A stretch of DNA of 64,000 nucleotides, taken from Streptosporangium pseudovulgare (GTDB lineage: Bacteria > Actinomycetota > Actinomycetes > Streptosporangiales > Streptosporangiaceae). The notes below the pieces were generated by a model. The model was not told where the DNA came from, did no database searches, and was given only the letters and a program-made list of their open reading frames with translations. Positions 1-7,781 of the stretch are shown here, piece after piece; position 1 is the stretch's first letter; each line of letters opens with the position of its first letter. The position numbers and the translations under genes are program-made. The DNA is taken from contig NZ_BMQJ01000001.1 in assembly GCF_014648055.1 (NCBI RefSeq), positions 186,001-250,000 of the forward strand, read 5' to 3'.

Positions 1-1226
1 CCCCGGGCCTGCCGCGGGAGGTCCGCGCGCTGGCCAGGCGGGTGACGAAGGACGACGCGGGCCCGTACGAGAAGGCGATCCAGCTCCAGGAGTTCTTCAC
101 CAAGGAGGGCGGCTTCACCTACAGCCTCGCCACGCGGGGGCACACCGGCTCCGCGCTGGCGGACTTCCTGCTGCGCAGCCGGACCGGCTACTGCGAGCAG
201 TTCGCCGCCTCGATGGCGGTGCTGGCCCGGGTCCTGGGCATCCCCGCCCGGGTCGCCATCGGCTACACCGGCGGCACCAACGTCTCCGGCGTCTGGCAGG
301 TGCGCGCCCACGACTCGCACGCCTGGCCCGAGCTGTACTTCGAGGGGACCGGCTGGCTGCGGTTCGAGCCCACCCCCGCCGGGTCGGCGGGCCAGGGCAC
401 CGCGTCGGTGCCCGTCTACACCCGCCCCCAGGTGACCACGGACGGCTCCGACGGGCCGGATTCCACCCCGGATACGGGTTCGAGCGGCACGGACACGCCG
501 CGCGACCCCTCGGCCCGCTCCCGCGACGACCGGACGCTGCAGCGCGACCTCACCGGGGTGCCGGTCGCGGTGGACGAGGGGGTGCCGGTCGCCGCCTGGA
601 TCGGTCTCGGCCTGCTGGCCGTGCTGCTGGTGGCGCTGGTGCCGGCGGCGCTCCGCTGGGAGCTGCGCGCCCGGCGCCGCAGGTCCCTCTCCCGGGGCCC
701 GTCCGGAGCGCCCGGCGGCCCGTCCGGGGTTCCCGGCGGCCCGTCCGCGCCGGCTCCCGCCGGGGCGGCGGAGGTCCGGGCCGGCCGCGGCGCTCCGGAG
801 GGGGCGGTTTCGGCGGCCTGGGCCGAACTGGACGACGCCCTGTGCGACTACGGCATGGGCCGGCTGCCGAGCGAGAGCCCCCGCGCGCTGGCCGGGCGGC
901 TGGCCGGGCAGCATGGGTTCGACGCCGACGAGGCCGCCGCGCTGACCAGGATCGCCACCCTGGTGGAGCGGATGATGTTCGCCCGGACCCCCGGCGAGAC
1001 CGGCCCGCTGCGGGAGGACCTGCGTCTGGTACGGCGCGCGCTGGCGGCCCGGGTGACGCGGGGCCGGCGGATCCGCGCTGTGCTGCTGCCGCCGTCCACG
1101 CTCCTGCGGATGCGCCGGGCGGGCGGACGCCTGCTGGAGGCCACCGAGCGGCTGGAGGGCGCACGGCTGCGGCTGACGGCCAGGCTGGACGGCCTGACCG
1201 GCGGGCGGCTGACCGGCCGCGTCTGA
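1..1226 (+). CDS. Transglutaminase-like (TgpA/DUF3488-type) membrane protein, C-terminal part
   Basis: The gene enters from the left edge: the frame is open from base 3 and stops at 1224-1226, so the N-terminal membrane domain is missing. The transglutaminase core is visible. The catalytic Cys is in YCEQFA (codon 192-194) and the His is in DSHAWPE (codon 318-320). The segment WLRFEPTP follows where the third catalytic position normally lies; Glu there is, from memory, common in actinobacterial TgpA proteins. After it come a Thr/Ser/Asp-rich linker, one hydrophobic membrane segment (about 593-665) and a cytoplasmic tail containing AWAELDDAL, as in the DUF4129 domain of this family. The substrate is unknown. 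A strong hairpin follows the stop. Confidence 0.85.
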   Translation, partial: PGLPREVRALARRVTKDDAGPYEKAIQLQEFFTKEGGFTYSLATRGHTGSALADFLLRSRTGYCEQFAASMAVLARVLGIPARVAIGYTGGTNVSGVWQVRAHDSHAWPELYFEGTGWLRFEPTPAGSAGQGTASVPVYTRPQVTTDGSDGPDSTPDTGSSGTDTPRDPSARSRDDRTLQRDLTGVPVAVDEGVPVAAWIGLGLLAVLLVALVPAALRWELRARRRRSLSRGPSGAPGGPSGVPGGPSAPAPAGAAEVRAGRGAPEGAVSAAWAELDDALCDYGMGRLPSESPRALAGRLAGQHGFDADEAAALTRIATLVERMMFARTPGETGPLREDLRLVRRALAARVTRGRRIRAVLLPPSTLLRMRRAGGRLLEATERLEGARLRLTARLDGLTGGRLTGRV

Positions 1227-1241
1227 CCACTGGATCGGAAC

Positions 1242-1268
1242 GGGCCGCCTCCCTGACGGAGGCGGCCC
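1242..1268. terminator. Bidirectional hairpin terminator
   Basis: An 11-bp perfect inverted repeat (GGGCCGCCTCC paired with GGAGGCGGCCC) with a 5-nt loop lies between two convergent genes. It has no T-run, which is usual for high-GC actinobacterial terminators. It can serve both flanking genes. Confidence 0.75.
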
Positions 1269-1277
1269 GGACGGACC

Positions 1278-1676
1278 CTAGCGATCATCGTGCCGGCGGC
1301 GCCAGCGCTCCTCCATCCGTTCCATGAAGGTCTGCCGGGGCCCCGGGCGGCGGCCCGCCCGGCCCCTCTGCCGGCCCGGCTTGGCCCCTGAAGCGTCGCC
1401 GAAGCCGTTCATCCGCTTCCAGCTGGACAGACCCCAAAGACACGCGGCGAGCATGACCACGAAACCGCCGACGCCGATGGGGATCTTGTTGATCACGACG
1501 CCGACCATCAGCAGGGCGATGCCGAGGACGAAGCCGATGGAGGCTTTCACCAGGCGGCGCCGGTAATGGCTGCGCGGGTCACTGATCCTGACGGTGTTGG
1601 CCCACTTCGGGTCCTCGGCGTAGAGGGCCTGCTCGATCTGGTCGAGCAAGCGCTGCTCGTGCTCAGAGAGCGGCAC
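1278..1676 (-). CDS. DUF3040 domain membrane protein
   Basis: A 132-residue protein starting PLSEHEQRLLDQIE after the initiator, the signature N-terminus of the actinobacterial DUF3040 family. The GTG at 1674-1676 is preferred because GGGAGG lies 4 nt upstream and the family begins here; a longer reading frame upstream adds residues with no family match. Two hydrophobic segments (about residues 55-95) follow the amphipathic N-terminal helix, and the C-terminus is Arg-rich. The function of DUF3040 proteins is not established; they are small inner-membrane proteins. It is convergent with the transglutaminase gene and downstream of dinB. Confidence 0.85.
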   Translation of the reverse strand: MPLSEHEQRLLDQIEQALYAEDPKWANTVRISDPRSHYRRRLVKASIGFVLGIALLMVGVVINKIPIGVGGFVVMLAACLWGLSSWKRMNGFGDASGAKPGRQRGRAGRRPGPRQTFMERMEERWRRRHDDR

Positions 1677-1823
1677 GGCGCCTCCCAAGGACAGCCCCAG
1701 GACGGGGAAGACGGTGACGGACGACACGGGGTGTCCGAACCTCGCGGTCGGTTATCCCCAGAATACGAGGCTGTAGACGTAGACGAAAGAAAACGTCCAA
1801 CGTAGTCCAAACCGGAGGTGACG

Positions 1824-3062
1824 TCATAGATCTATTTCATCAAACGGAGGGCGGACAAGAGAAGCCGGGAGCACCACATCTCGTCCGAACCTGCGGGCCG
1901 CCCGGTCCATGGCCCGCTCCGCCTCCCGCCAGCCCTTCTCCCGCTCGTCCAGCCCGAGCTGCCGGGGCGTCTCGGCGGCGGAGCGGAGGTTCTCCACCCG
2001 CACCCCGACCAGCCGCAGCGGCGTCCGGCCCAGGCCAGAGGCGGTGTACAGCTCGCAGGCGACGGTGTAGAGGTCACGGGCGACGTCGGTGGGCTCCCGC
2101 AGGGTCCGCGACCGGGTGATGGTGCTGAAGTCGGCGCGGCGGAGCTTGACGCTGACCGTGCGGCCCACGTGACCGCCCTCGCGCAGCCGGGCCGCGACCC
2201 GCTCCGACAGGCGCAGCAACTCGCGGCGGATCTCCACCGGGTCGCCGACATCTGTGGCGAACGTCTCCTCGGCGCCGATGCTCTTGTCGGGCACGTCGGC
2301 CCGCACCGGGCGCGGATCGCGCCCCCAGGCCAGCTCGGCCAGGTGCGTCCCGGCCGCCTGGCCCAGCTCGCGCCGCAGGGCGTCGACCGGGGTGTGGGCG
2401 AGGTCGCCGACCGTCTTGATGCCGAGCCGTACCAGGGAGCGCTCGGTGCGCTCGCCGACGCCCCACAGGGCCGCGACGGGCAGGGGGTGGAGGAAGTCGA
2501 CGACCTCGCCGGCGGGCACCACCAGCAGGCCGTCGGGCTTGCAGTGCTGGGAGGCGAGCTTCGCCACGAACTTGCTGCCGGCCACCCCGACCGAGCAGGT
2601 GATCCCGTGCTCCCGGACGACCCGCTCGCGGATCGCCGCGGCGATCACGGCGGGACGGCCGAGCCGCTTGCGGGCCCCGCCGACGTCGAGGAACGCCTCG
2701 TCGGAGGCGATCGGCTCCACGTCGGGGGTGATCGAGCGGAAGATCTCCATGACGCCGCGGGAGACCTCCGCGTACTTGTGCCGGCTGGGCGGGATGACCA
2801 CCGCCCGGGGGCAGAGCCGGCGGGCCCGGGTCATGGGCATCGCCGAGTGCACCCCGAACCGCCTGGCCTCGTACGTCGCGCTGAGCACCACGCCCCGCGC
2901 GCCGGGATCACCGATGATGACGGGGACGCCGCGCAGCTCGGGACGCTCACGCAGCTCGACGCTCGCGTAGAAGGCGTCCATGTCGACGTGCAGGATCGGG
3001 CAGCCGGTGTCGTCGGTGCCGAGCGCCGGCCCGGGACGTGGCACCTGCTGTTTCCTCGACAC
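1824..3062 (-). CDS. dinB: DNA polymerase IV, Y-family translesion polymerase
   Basis: A 412-residue Y-family polymerase that bypasses damaged template bases with low fidelity. Metal-binding acidic residues are visible: Asp27 and Asp29 in VDMDAF, and Asp121-Glu122 in SDEAFLDV. The YEARRFGV finger motif, the thumb helix-hairpin-helix and the little-finger domain follow in order. QLGLD at about residue 368 resembles a beta-clamp binding motif placed before a 40-residue tail. The GTG start at 3060-3062 has little Shine-Dalgarno sequence. Instead TAGGAT ends exactly 6 nt upstream, suggesting a leaderless mRNA, and a LexA-like box sits just behind it. The methyltransferase gene ends 38 bp upstream on the same strand. 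Confidence 0.95.
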   Translation of the reverse strand: MSRKQQVPRPGPALGTDDTGCPILHVDMDAFYASVELRERPELRGVPVIIGDPGARGVVLSATYEARRFGVHSAMPMTRARRLCPRAVVIPPSRHKYAEVSRGVMEIFRSITPDVEPIASDEAFLDVGGARKRLGRPAVIAAAIRERVVREHGITCSVGVAGSKFVAKLASQHCKPDGLLVVPAGEVVDFLHPLPVAALWGVGERTERSLVRLGIKTVGDLAHTPVDALRRELGQAAGTHLAELAWGRDPRPVRADVPDKSIGAEETFATDVGDPVEIRRELLRLSERVAARLREGGHVGRTVSVKLRRADFSTITRSRTLREPTDVARDLYTVACELYTASGLGRTPLRLVGVRVENLRSAAETPRQLGLDEREKGWREAERAMDRAARRFGRDVVLPASLVRPPFDEIDL

Positions 3063-3089
3063 CCCGCCATCCTATGGGAACAGGCGTTC
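3063..3089 (-). promoter_or_regulatory. LexA-like SOS box and leaderless promoter of dinB
   Basis: On the minus strand CGAAC-GCCT-GTTC (3078-3090) keeps the inner part of the actinobacterial LexA box (TCGAAC-N4-GTTCGA): GAAC-N4-GTTC is perfect. Four bases after the box comes TAGGAT (3069-3074), a TAnnnT -10 element, and 6 nt later the GTG start. The box therefore covers the -35 to -10 region, where LexA would block polymerase. This fits DNA-damage induction of dinB. Binding itself is inferred. Confidence 0.6.
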
Positions 3090-3099
3090 GCCACAACCC

Positions 3100-3858
3100 T
3101 CATCGGTGGCCGAGGACGTGCAGCTGGGTCGCGATGTCCCGGAGCACCGGGTGCGCGGCGGCCGCCTGCTCCAGCGCGACCAGCGCGCGCGCCGCGCCCG
3201 GCTCGCCGTCGAGCAGCCGGCTGGGCACCAGGTCGGCGAAGATCCGCACGCCGTGGGCGTCGCCGGGGGTGAATCCGGCCCCGGTGAGGAGCCGGGACAG
3301 GGCCTCGCGGGTGAAGCGGCGGGGCGTGGGGTCGCGGTCTCCCCAGCGGCCCTCAGGGTCGCCCAGGACCTCGCGGGCCTCGTCGAACCGGCCGGCGACC
3401 GAACGGTGCAGCGCGGCGGCGACCGGGTTGGCGGCCAGCACGCTGATCACGCCGCCCGCGCGCAGCAGGCCGCCCATGGCGGTCAGCGCCCCCGCGGGGT
3501 CCTCGACGTACTCCAGCACGCTGTGGCACAGCACCAGGTCGGCGGAACCGGCCGGTAGCAGGTCGCCGAGGTCGGCGGCGTCGCCCTGCAGGGCGCGCAC
3601 GCCCACCCCCGCCTCCGCGGCGCGCCGCTCCAGGGCCGCCAGCGAGTCGGGGCTGGGGTCGACGACCGTGACGGCGTGCCCCAGCTCGGCCAGCGGTACG
3701 GCGAAGCCCCCCGTGCCGCCCCCGGCGTCGACGATGTCGAGCCGGTCCCGGCCGGTGGCGGACGACCGTTCGGCGAGCACCGCCCGCAGGACGTCCCAGA
3801 CCACGGCGGTGCGGACCGCCGGGGTACCTGACTGCCGTGAAGTGCCTACGGCGCGCAA
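3100..3858 (-). CDS. Class I SAM-dependent methyltransferase
   Basis: A 252-residue protein with the Rossmann SAM-binding motif I at residues 41-52 (DIVDAGGGTGGF), an acidic residue at the end of strand 2 (VVDPSP), and a motif IV region LVLCHSVLEYVEDP, as in UbiE/COQ5-like enzymes. The substrate cannot be told from sequence. The start is a TTG at 3856-3858 with GGGAGG about 10 nt upstream. It lies 38 bp upstream of dinB on the same strand, but the LexA-like promoter between them means dinB need not depend on it. A short gap separates it from nusB. Confidence 0.85.
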   Translation of the reverse strand: MRAVGTSRQSGTPAVRTAVVWDVLRAVLAERSSATGRDRLDIVDAGGGTGGFAVPLAELGHAVTVVDPSPDSLAALERRAAEAGVGVRALQGDAADLGDLLPAGSADLVLCHSVLEYVEDPAGALTAMGGLLRAGGVISVLAANPVAAALHRSVAGRFDEAREVLGDPEGRWGDRDPTPRRFTREALSRLLTGAGFTPGDAHGVRIFADLVPSRLLDGEPGAARALVALEQAAAAHPVLRDIATQLHVLGHR

Positions 3859-3982
3859 CTTCGGATCGCCTCCCTCTGGCCGGTGACCAGCCCAGCCTAC
3901 GGCCGCTCCCGTGTACGGCCCCCGGCGGCCCTCCGGGGAACCGGGGGCGGCGGGGGCGCAGGGGCCCCGGCCGGAACGGGCC

Positions 3983-4393
3983 CTACAGCGCCAGGGAGGG
4001 CTTGAGCTGCTTGAACCGCGCCATCAGCCCGTTGACGAACTGCGGCGACTCATCGGTGGACAGCTCCGAGGCCAGACCGACCCACTCGCTGATGACGACG
4101 CCCTCGGGGACGTCGGGCATCCACAGCAGCTCGTAGGTGCCGCCGCGCAGCAGGTTGCGGTCGACCGCGGGCATGCGGTCGAGGGTCCAGCCCTCGGAGT
4201 ACGTGGTGATCAGCTCGTCGATGCGGTCACGGTGACGGCACACGCCCTCGACGATCGCCGCGGTGTACTCGTTGACCGGCGGGTCGGCCCGCTCCAGGCG
4301 CTCCGCGAGGATCTTGAGAGGGTCCTCGCCGCGCGCCTCCGACTCGAACAGGATGTCGAGCGCGCGCCTGCGCGCCTTACCGCGTGCCGACAT
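3983..4393 (-). CDS. nusB: Transcription antitermination factor NusB
   Basis: A 136-residue all-helical protein that binds boxA RNA together with NusE (S10) to promote rRNA antitermination. The typical N-terminus (ARRRALDILFESEARG), the NEYTAAIVEGV helix, and the conserved MPAVDRNLLRGGTYELL and FVNGLMARF segments are all present, and the length is normal. Its ATG overlaps the efp stop by one base (TGATG at 4391-4395), so the two genes are translationally coupled. It is the last gene of pepQ-efp-nusB, the order known from Streptomyces. Confidence 0.97.
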   Translation of the reverse strand: MSARGKARRRALDILFESEARGEDPLKILAERLERADPPVNEYTAAIVEGVCRHRDRIDELITTYSEGWTLDRMPAVDRNLLRGGTYELLWMPDVPEGVVISEWVGLASELSTDESPQFVNGLMARFKQLKPSLAL

Positions 4394-4953
4394 CAGGCGC
4401 GGCCGAGGTAATCGCCGGTGCGGGTGTCGACCTTGACCTTCTCGCCGGTCGTGATGAACAGCGGCACCTTGATCTCGGCGCCGGTCTCCAGCTTGGCGGG
4501 CTTGGTGCCACCGGTGGAGCGGTCGCCCTGCAGGCCCGGCTCGGTCTCGGCGATGGTCAGCTCGACGGCCGCCGGGAGCTCGACGTACAGGACGTTGCCC
4601 TCGTTGATCGCCACGGTGGCGAGCATGTTCTCCAGCAGGTAGTTCGCGGCGTCGCCGACCGCGACCCGGGAGACGTTGAGCATGTCGTAGGTCTCGGTGT
4701 CCATGAACACGAACTCGTCGCCGTCCATGTAGGAGAACTGCATCTCCCGCTTGTCGACGTTGGCCACCTCGACCTTGACGCCCGCGTTGAAGGTCTTGTC
4801 CACGACCTTGCCCGACAGGATGTTCTTCAGCTTGGTGCGGACGAACGCACCACCCTTGCCGGGCTTGACGTGCTGGAACTCCACGACGGTCCAGAGCTCG
4901 CCGCCGTCGAGCTTGAGCACCAGGCCGTTCTTGAGGTCGTTCGTCGTCGCCAC
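4393..4953 (-). CDS. efp: Translation elongation factor P
   Basis: A 186-residue EF-P that relieves ribosome stalling at polyproline stretches. The KOW-like domain I and two OB domains are complete, including [16 protein letters not shown] and the C-terminal [11 protein letters not shown]. The tip loop is [11 protein letters not shown] with the functional Lys at residue 33. The start is the GTG at 4951-4953, with AGGAG 7-8 nt upstream; the frame stays open further upstream but without family sequence. The loop reads PGKGG where, as I recall, Streptomyces and Corynebacterium have PGKGP. It is co-directional with pepQ (25 nt upstream) and overlaps nusB. Confidence 0.97.
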   Translation of the reverse strand: MATTNDLKNGLVLKLDGGELWTVVEFQHVKPGKGGAFVRTKLKNILSGKVVDKTFNAGVKVEVANVDKREMQFSYMDGDEFVFMDTETYDMLNVSRVAVGDAANYLLENMLATVAINEGNVLYVELPAAVELTIAETEPGLQGDRSTGGTKPAKLETGAEIKVPLFITTGEKVKVDTRTGDYLGRA

Positions 4954-4978
4954 TAGTTTCTCCTGCGTACGGCCGCTC

Positions 4979-6076
4979 TTAAAGGACAAGCAGCTCTTTG
5001 GTCGTCCGTGTGAGAAGTTCCGGTCCGTCATCACGTGTCACGAGCGTGTCCTCGATGCGGACGCCGCCCCTGCCAGGTATGTAGACCCCGGGCTCAACGG
5101 TGACCGGTACTCGATCCTCTAGTCTAGCGTGCCCGCGCCCCGGATCGGTCTTCGCGGCGGCCGGGGCCGGGGACAGGAACGGCACCTCGTGGATCTCCAG
5201 CCCGACGCCGTGCCCGAGGCCGTGGCCGAAGTGCCCGCCGTGGCCGGCCGCGGTGATGAGGTCGCGGGCGGCGGCGTCCACCTCGTGGGTGGCGGCGCCG
5301 GGCCGTACGGCCTCGCGGCCCGCGCGCTGGGCGGCGCGGACCAGGTCGTACAGCTCGCGCTGCCAGTCGGCGGGCTCGCCGATCGCCACCGTCCGGGTCA
5401 TGTCGGCGTGGTAGCCGCCGTAGCGCGCCCCGAAGTCCATCGTGACGAGGTCGCCGCGGGCGAGGGGCCGGTCCGAGGGCGAGTGGTGCGGGATGGAGCC
5501 GTTGGGCCCGCTCGCCACGATCGTGGCGAAGGCGGGCGCGTCGGCGCCCAGGTCCGTCATGAGGCGCTCCAGCGCCCGGGCGATCTCCCGCTCGGTCAGG
5601 CCGGGCCTCAGCGTGGGAAGCAGTTCGGCGAACGCCCGGTCGGTCAGCTCGCACGCGGTGCGCAGCAGGCCGATCTCCTCGTCGTCCTTGACCCGGCGCA
5701 CCGACTCCACCAGGCCGGACAGCCGCAGCAGGTCCCCGCCCAGCGCGAAGTAGGCGTCCGCCGTCATCCGGTGCGCCTCGACGGCGAGGCGGCCGGGCGG
5801 CGAGCCGTCCAGGGCGGCCGTGGCCAGGACCCCGGCGACGTCGCGGTCCTCGATCACCTCGACGTCGGGGCAGACCCGCCGGGCGGTCTCGGCGTAGCGG
5901 GAGTCGGTGGCGAGCGCGGCGCGGGCGTCGGCCCGGACGAGCAGGGCCGCGTTGGAGCTGTCCAGGCCGGTCAGGTAGCGGACGTTGACGGCGCCGGTGA
6001 CCAGGATCGCGTCCGCCTCGCAGGCGGGGAGCAGGGCCGCCAGGCGCTCGCGGCGCCGGGCATGAGTGACGGTCAT
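4979..6076 (-). CDS. pepQ: M24-family Xaa-Pro peptidase
   Basis: A 365-residue creatinase-fold metallopeptidase that cleaves bonds involving proline. All five dinuclear metal ligands are visible: Asp214 and Asp225 ([13 protein letters not shown]), His289 (GHGLGHG), Glu328 (VEPGVY) and Glu342 (VRIEDT). The N-terminal creatinase-like domain (1-130) is complete. The ATG at 6074-6076 has no Shine-Dalgarno sequence, but TACCAT ends 6 nt before it, so the mRNA is probably leaderless. The protein could equally be named PepP; substrate choice between dipeptides and longer peptides is not readable. Its position before efp matches the pepQ-efp-nusB cluster of Streptomyces. Confidence 0.92.
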   Translation of the reverse strand: MTVTHARRRERLAALLPACEADAILVTGAVNVRYLTGLDSSNAALLVRADARAALATDSRYAETARRVCPDVEVIEDRDVAGVLATAALDGSPPGRLAVEAHRMTADAYFALGGDLLRLSGLVESVRRVKDDEEIGLLRTACELTDRAFAELLPTLRPGLTEREIARALERLMTDLGADAPAFATIVASGPNGSIPHHSPSDRPLARGDLVTMDFGARYGGYHADMTRTVAIGEPADWQRELYDLVRAAQRAGREAVRPGAATHEVDAAARDLITAAGHGGHFGHGLGHGVGLEIHEVPFLSPAPAAAKTDPGRGHARLEDRVPVTVEPGVYIPGRGGVRIEDTLVTRDDGPELLTRTTKELLVL

Positions 6077-6088
6077 TAAGGCATGGTA
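6077..6088 (-). promoter_or_regulatory. Probable leaderless promoter (-10) of pepQ
   Basis: TACCAT (6083-6088, minus strand) matches the TAnnnT consensus of actinobacterial -10 elements. It is followed by exactly 6 nt and then the ATG. No ribosome-binding site is present. No clear -35 hexamer is seen. Confidence 0.5.
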
Positions 6089-6204
6089 TTGCCGGTTTCG
6101 CGATTCTTCCCGCGCCACCCGGCCGGGACGGGCACACGCCGTACGGATCACCGGCGGACAGGGGCGGGGCACCCGCGCGGGCGCCCGGTGCGGAACGCGC
6201 GGAG

Positions 6205-6232
6205 GGCGGGCCCCGGTGGACCGGGACCCGCC
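6205..6232 (-). terminator. Hairpin terminator after the DAACS transporter
   Basis: A near-perfect inverted repeat (13 positions per arm, one mismatch, 2-nt loop) is formed by GGCGGG-C-CCCGGT and ACCGGG-A-CCCGCC. It starts 16 bp beyond the stop of the transporter gene and lies before pepQ, so it likely ends the transporter transcript. Confidence 0.7.
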
Positions 6233-6247
6233 CTCAGGCGCGAGGCG

Positions 6248-7552
6248 TCAGGCCGGAACGGGCTCCGCTCCGCCGCGACCGGGGGTGGGAGCGGGGGCGG
6301 GGGCCTCGTCCAGCGGCTGCGGCGGGGCGTTGAGGATCGCCTCGTCGAGCCTGCCCTCGGAGCGGGCCACGATGACCGGCACGACCATCTGGCCGGCCAC
6401 GTTGGTGGCGGTGCGGATCATGTCGAGGATCGGGTCGATCGCCAGCAGCAGGCCGACGCCCTCAAGCGGCAGGCCGAGCGTGCTGAGGGTGAGGGTGAGC
6501 ATCACGATCGCGCCGGTCAGGCCGGCGGTGGCGGCGGAGCCGACCACGGAGACGAACGCGATCAGCAGGTAGTCGCCGACTCCGAGCGGGACGCCGAACA
6601 CCTGGGCCACGAAGATCGCGGCGAGGGCCGGGTAGATCGCGGCGCAGCCGTCCATCTTGGTGGTCGCCCCGAACGGCACGGCGAAGGAGGCGTAGTCGCG
6701 GTCCACGCCGAGGCGCTCGGTGGTGACGCGCTGGGTGAGCGGCATGGTGCCGACCGAGGAGCGGGAGACGAAGGCCAGCTCGATGGCGGGCCAGGCGTTG
6801 CGGTAGAAGGTCAGCGGGCTGACCTTGCCGGCGAGGGCCAGCAGCAGCGGGTAGCTGACGAACAGGACCAGGGCGCAGCCGATGTAGACGCCCGCGCTGA
6901 ACTTGGCGAGGGGGGCCAGCAGGTCCCAGCCGTAGGTGGCGATGGACTTGCCGATGAGTCCGGCGGTGCCGATCGGGGCCAGCCGGATGATCCACCACAG
7001 GGCCTTCTGGACCAGCTCCAGGACGGACTGGCCGAGGTCGAGGAACGGCTTGGCCTTCTCCCCCACCGCGATGGCGGCGGCGCCGAGGACGGCCCCCAGG
7101 AAGACGATCTGCAGGACGTTGACCTCGGTGAAGGAGGTCACGATGTTGGTCGGGATGATTCCGGTCAGGAAGTCGACCCAGGTGCCGGCGCCCTCCAGGT
7201 CGGGGGCCTTGGCGCCCGCCGTGGAGATGGTGACGCCCTGGCCCGGGTTGAGCAGCAGCCCGAGGCCGATACCGAACGCCACGGCGATCAGCGAGCTGCC
7301 CAGGAACCACATCAGCGTCTTGCCTGCCAGCCGGGCGGCGCCGTTGACGTTGCGCAGGTTGGCCACGCTGACGATGACGGCGGTGAAGACCAGCGGCGGG
7401 ACGGCCAGCTTGAGGAGCTGGACGAAGATCTTGCCGACCTCGGTCAGGGTGGCGGTGAGCCAGGAGACGTCGCCGGCCCGGGCGACGAAGCCGAGGACGA
7501 TGCCGACGGCCAGGCCCAGCAGTAGTTGCAGGGAGAAGGAGAACTTCTTCAT
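6248..7552 (-). CDS. DAACS-family sodium symporter (annotated as dicarboxylate/amino acid transporter; possibly cystine)
   Basis: A 434-residue polytopic protein of the dicarboxylate/amino acid:cation symporter family (GltP, DctA, SstT, TcyP). The family landmarks are the Ser-rich hairpin (SRSSVGTMPLTQ, about 263-274) and the sodium/substrate segment, which here reads GATTKMDGCAAIYP (295-308). Classical glutamate and C4-dicarboxylate carriers have NMDGT there; this one has Lys299, Met300, Asp301, Gly302, Cys303, so substrate preference may differ. The start ATG has only a weak ribosome-binding site. A 37-codon Cys-containing leader peptide and a hairpin lie upstream, which argues for cysteine- or sulfur-responsive control and hence cystine uptake. 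That substrate is inference; membrane location and family are firm. Confidence 0.85.
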   Translation of the reverse strand: MKKFSFSLQLLLGLAVGIVLGFVARAGDVSWLTATLTEVGKIFVQLLKLAVPPLVFTAVIVSVANLRNVNGAARLAGKTLMWFLGSSLIAVAFGIGLGLLLNPGQGVTISTAGAKAPDLEGAGTWVDFLTGIIPTNIVTSFTEVNVLQIVFLGAVLGAAAIAVGEKAKPFLDLGQSVLELVQKALWWIIRLAPIGTAGLIGKSIATYGWDLLAPLAKFSAGVYIGCALVLFVSYPLLLALAGKVSPLTFYRNAWPAIELAFVSRSSVGTMPLTQRVTTERLGVDRDYASFAVPFGATTKMDGCAAIYPALAAIFVAQVFGVPLGVGDYLLIAFVSVVGSAATAGLTGAIVMLTLTLSTLGLPLEGVGLLLAIDPILDMIRTATNVAGQMVVPVIVARSEGRLDEAILNAPPQPLDEAPAPAPTPGRGGAEPVPA

Positions 7553-7572
7553 GAAAAGACTTTCGGGAAGAA

Positions 7573-7600
7573 GGCACGCCGGAGCGGACGCGGTCGTGCC
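7573..7600 (-). promoter_or_regulatory. Stem-loop between leader peptide and transporter (possible attenuator)
   Basis: Arms GGCACG (7573-7578) and CGTGCC (7595-7600) with an inner CCG/CGG pair form a stem that ends 20 bp before the transporter start; on the transcript a pyrimidine stretch (TTCTTCCC) follows it. Lying between a leader ORF and its target gene, it could be the terminator or sequestering helix of an attenuation system. No alternative helix was worked out. Confidence 0.4.
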
Positions 7601-7636
7601 GGTGAGGAAAAGGGGGTGATCGAGGGTGGACCGGGG

Positions 7637-7750
7637 TCAGCGACAGAGACGGCTGCTGGTGCGGCACAGATCGACGTGCAGCCGCTCGACGAGCCACACG
7701 ATCACCGGAGAGAACCTCACGAGGGGGTAGAACCGACCCGTTCGCCCCAT
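7637..7750 (-). CDS. Cys-containing leader peptide (HVDLCR motif) upstream of the DAACS transporter
   Basis: A 37-codon ORF: ATG at 7748-7750 with AGGGGG 4 nt upstream, TGA at 7637-7639. The C-terminal 13 residues are HVDLCRTSSRLCR (25-37), with Cys29 and Cys36. Many actinobacteria encode short peptides ending in an HVDLxRxxSxxC-type motif; these are annotated as putative leader peptides and, as I recall, often sit before sulfur or cysteine assimilation genes. Internal GTG codons could start a shorter 22-27-residue form. The peptide lies 84 bp upstream of the transporter, with a hairpin between. Ribosome stalling at the Cys codons could report cysteine supply. Function is inference; the ORF and motif are seen. 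Confidence 0.65.
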   Translation of the reverse strand: MGRTGRFYPLVRFSPVIVWLVERLHVDLCRTSSRLCR

Positions 7751-7765
7751 GATTCCCCCTTTCTC

Positions 7766-7781
7766 TGTGATCCACCTCACA
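7766..7781. promoter_or_regulatory. Crp/GlxR-type operator
   Basis: TGTGA-TCCACC-TCACA is a perfect TGTGA-N6-TCACA palindrome, the consensus of Crp-family regulators including actinobacterial Crp and GlxR. It lies 15 bp upstream of the leader peptide start, close to where the transcript would begin, so binding could block initiation or elongation. It implies cAMP- or Crp-type control of the downstream transporter. Confidence 0.6.
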
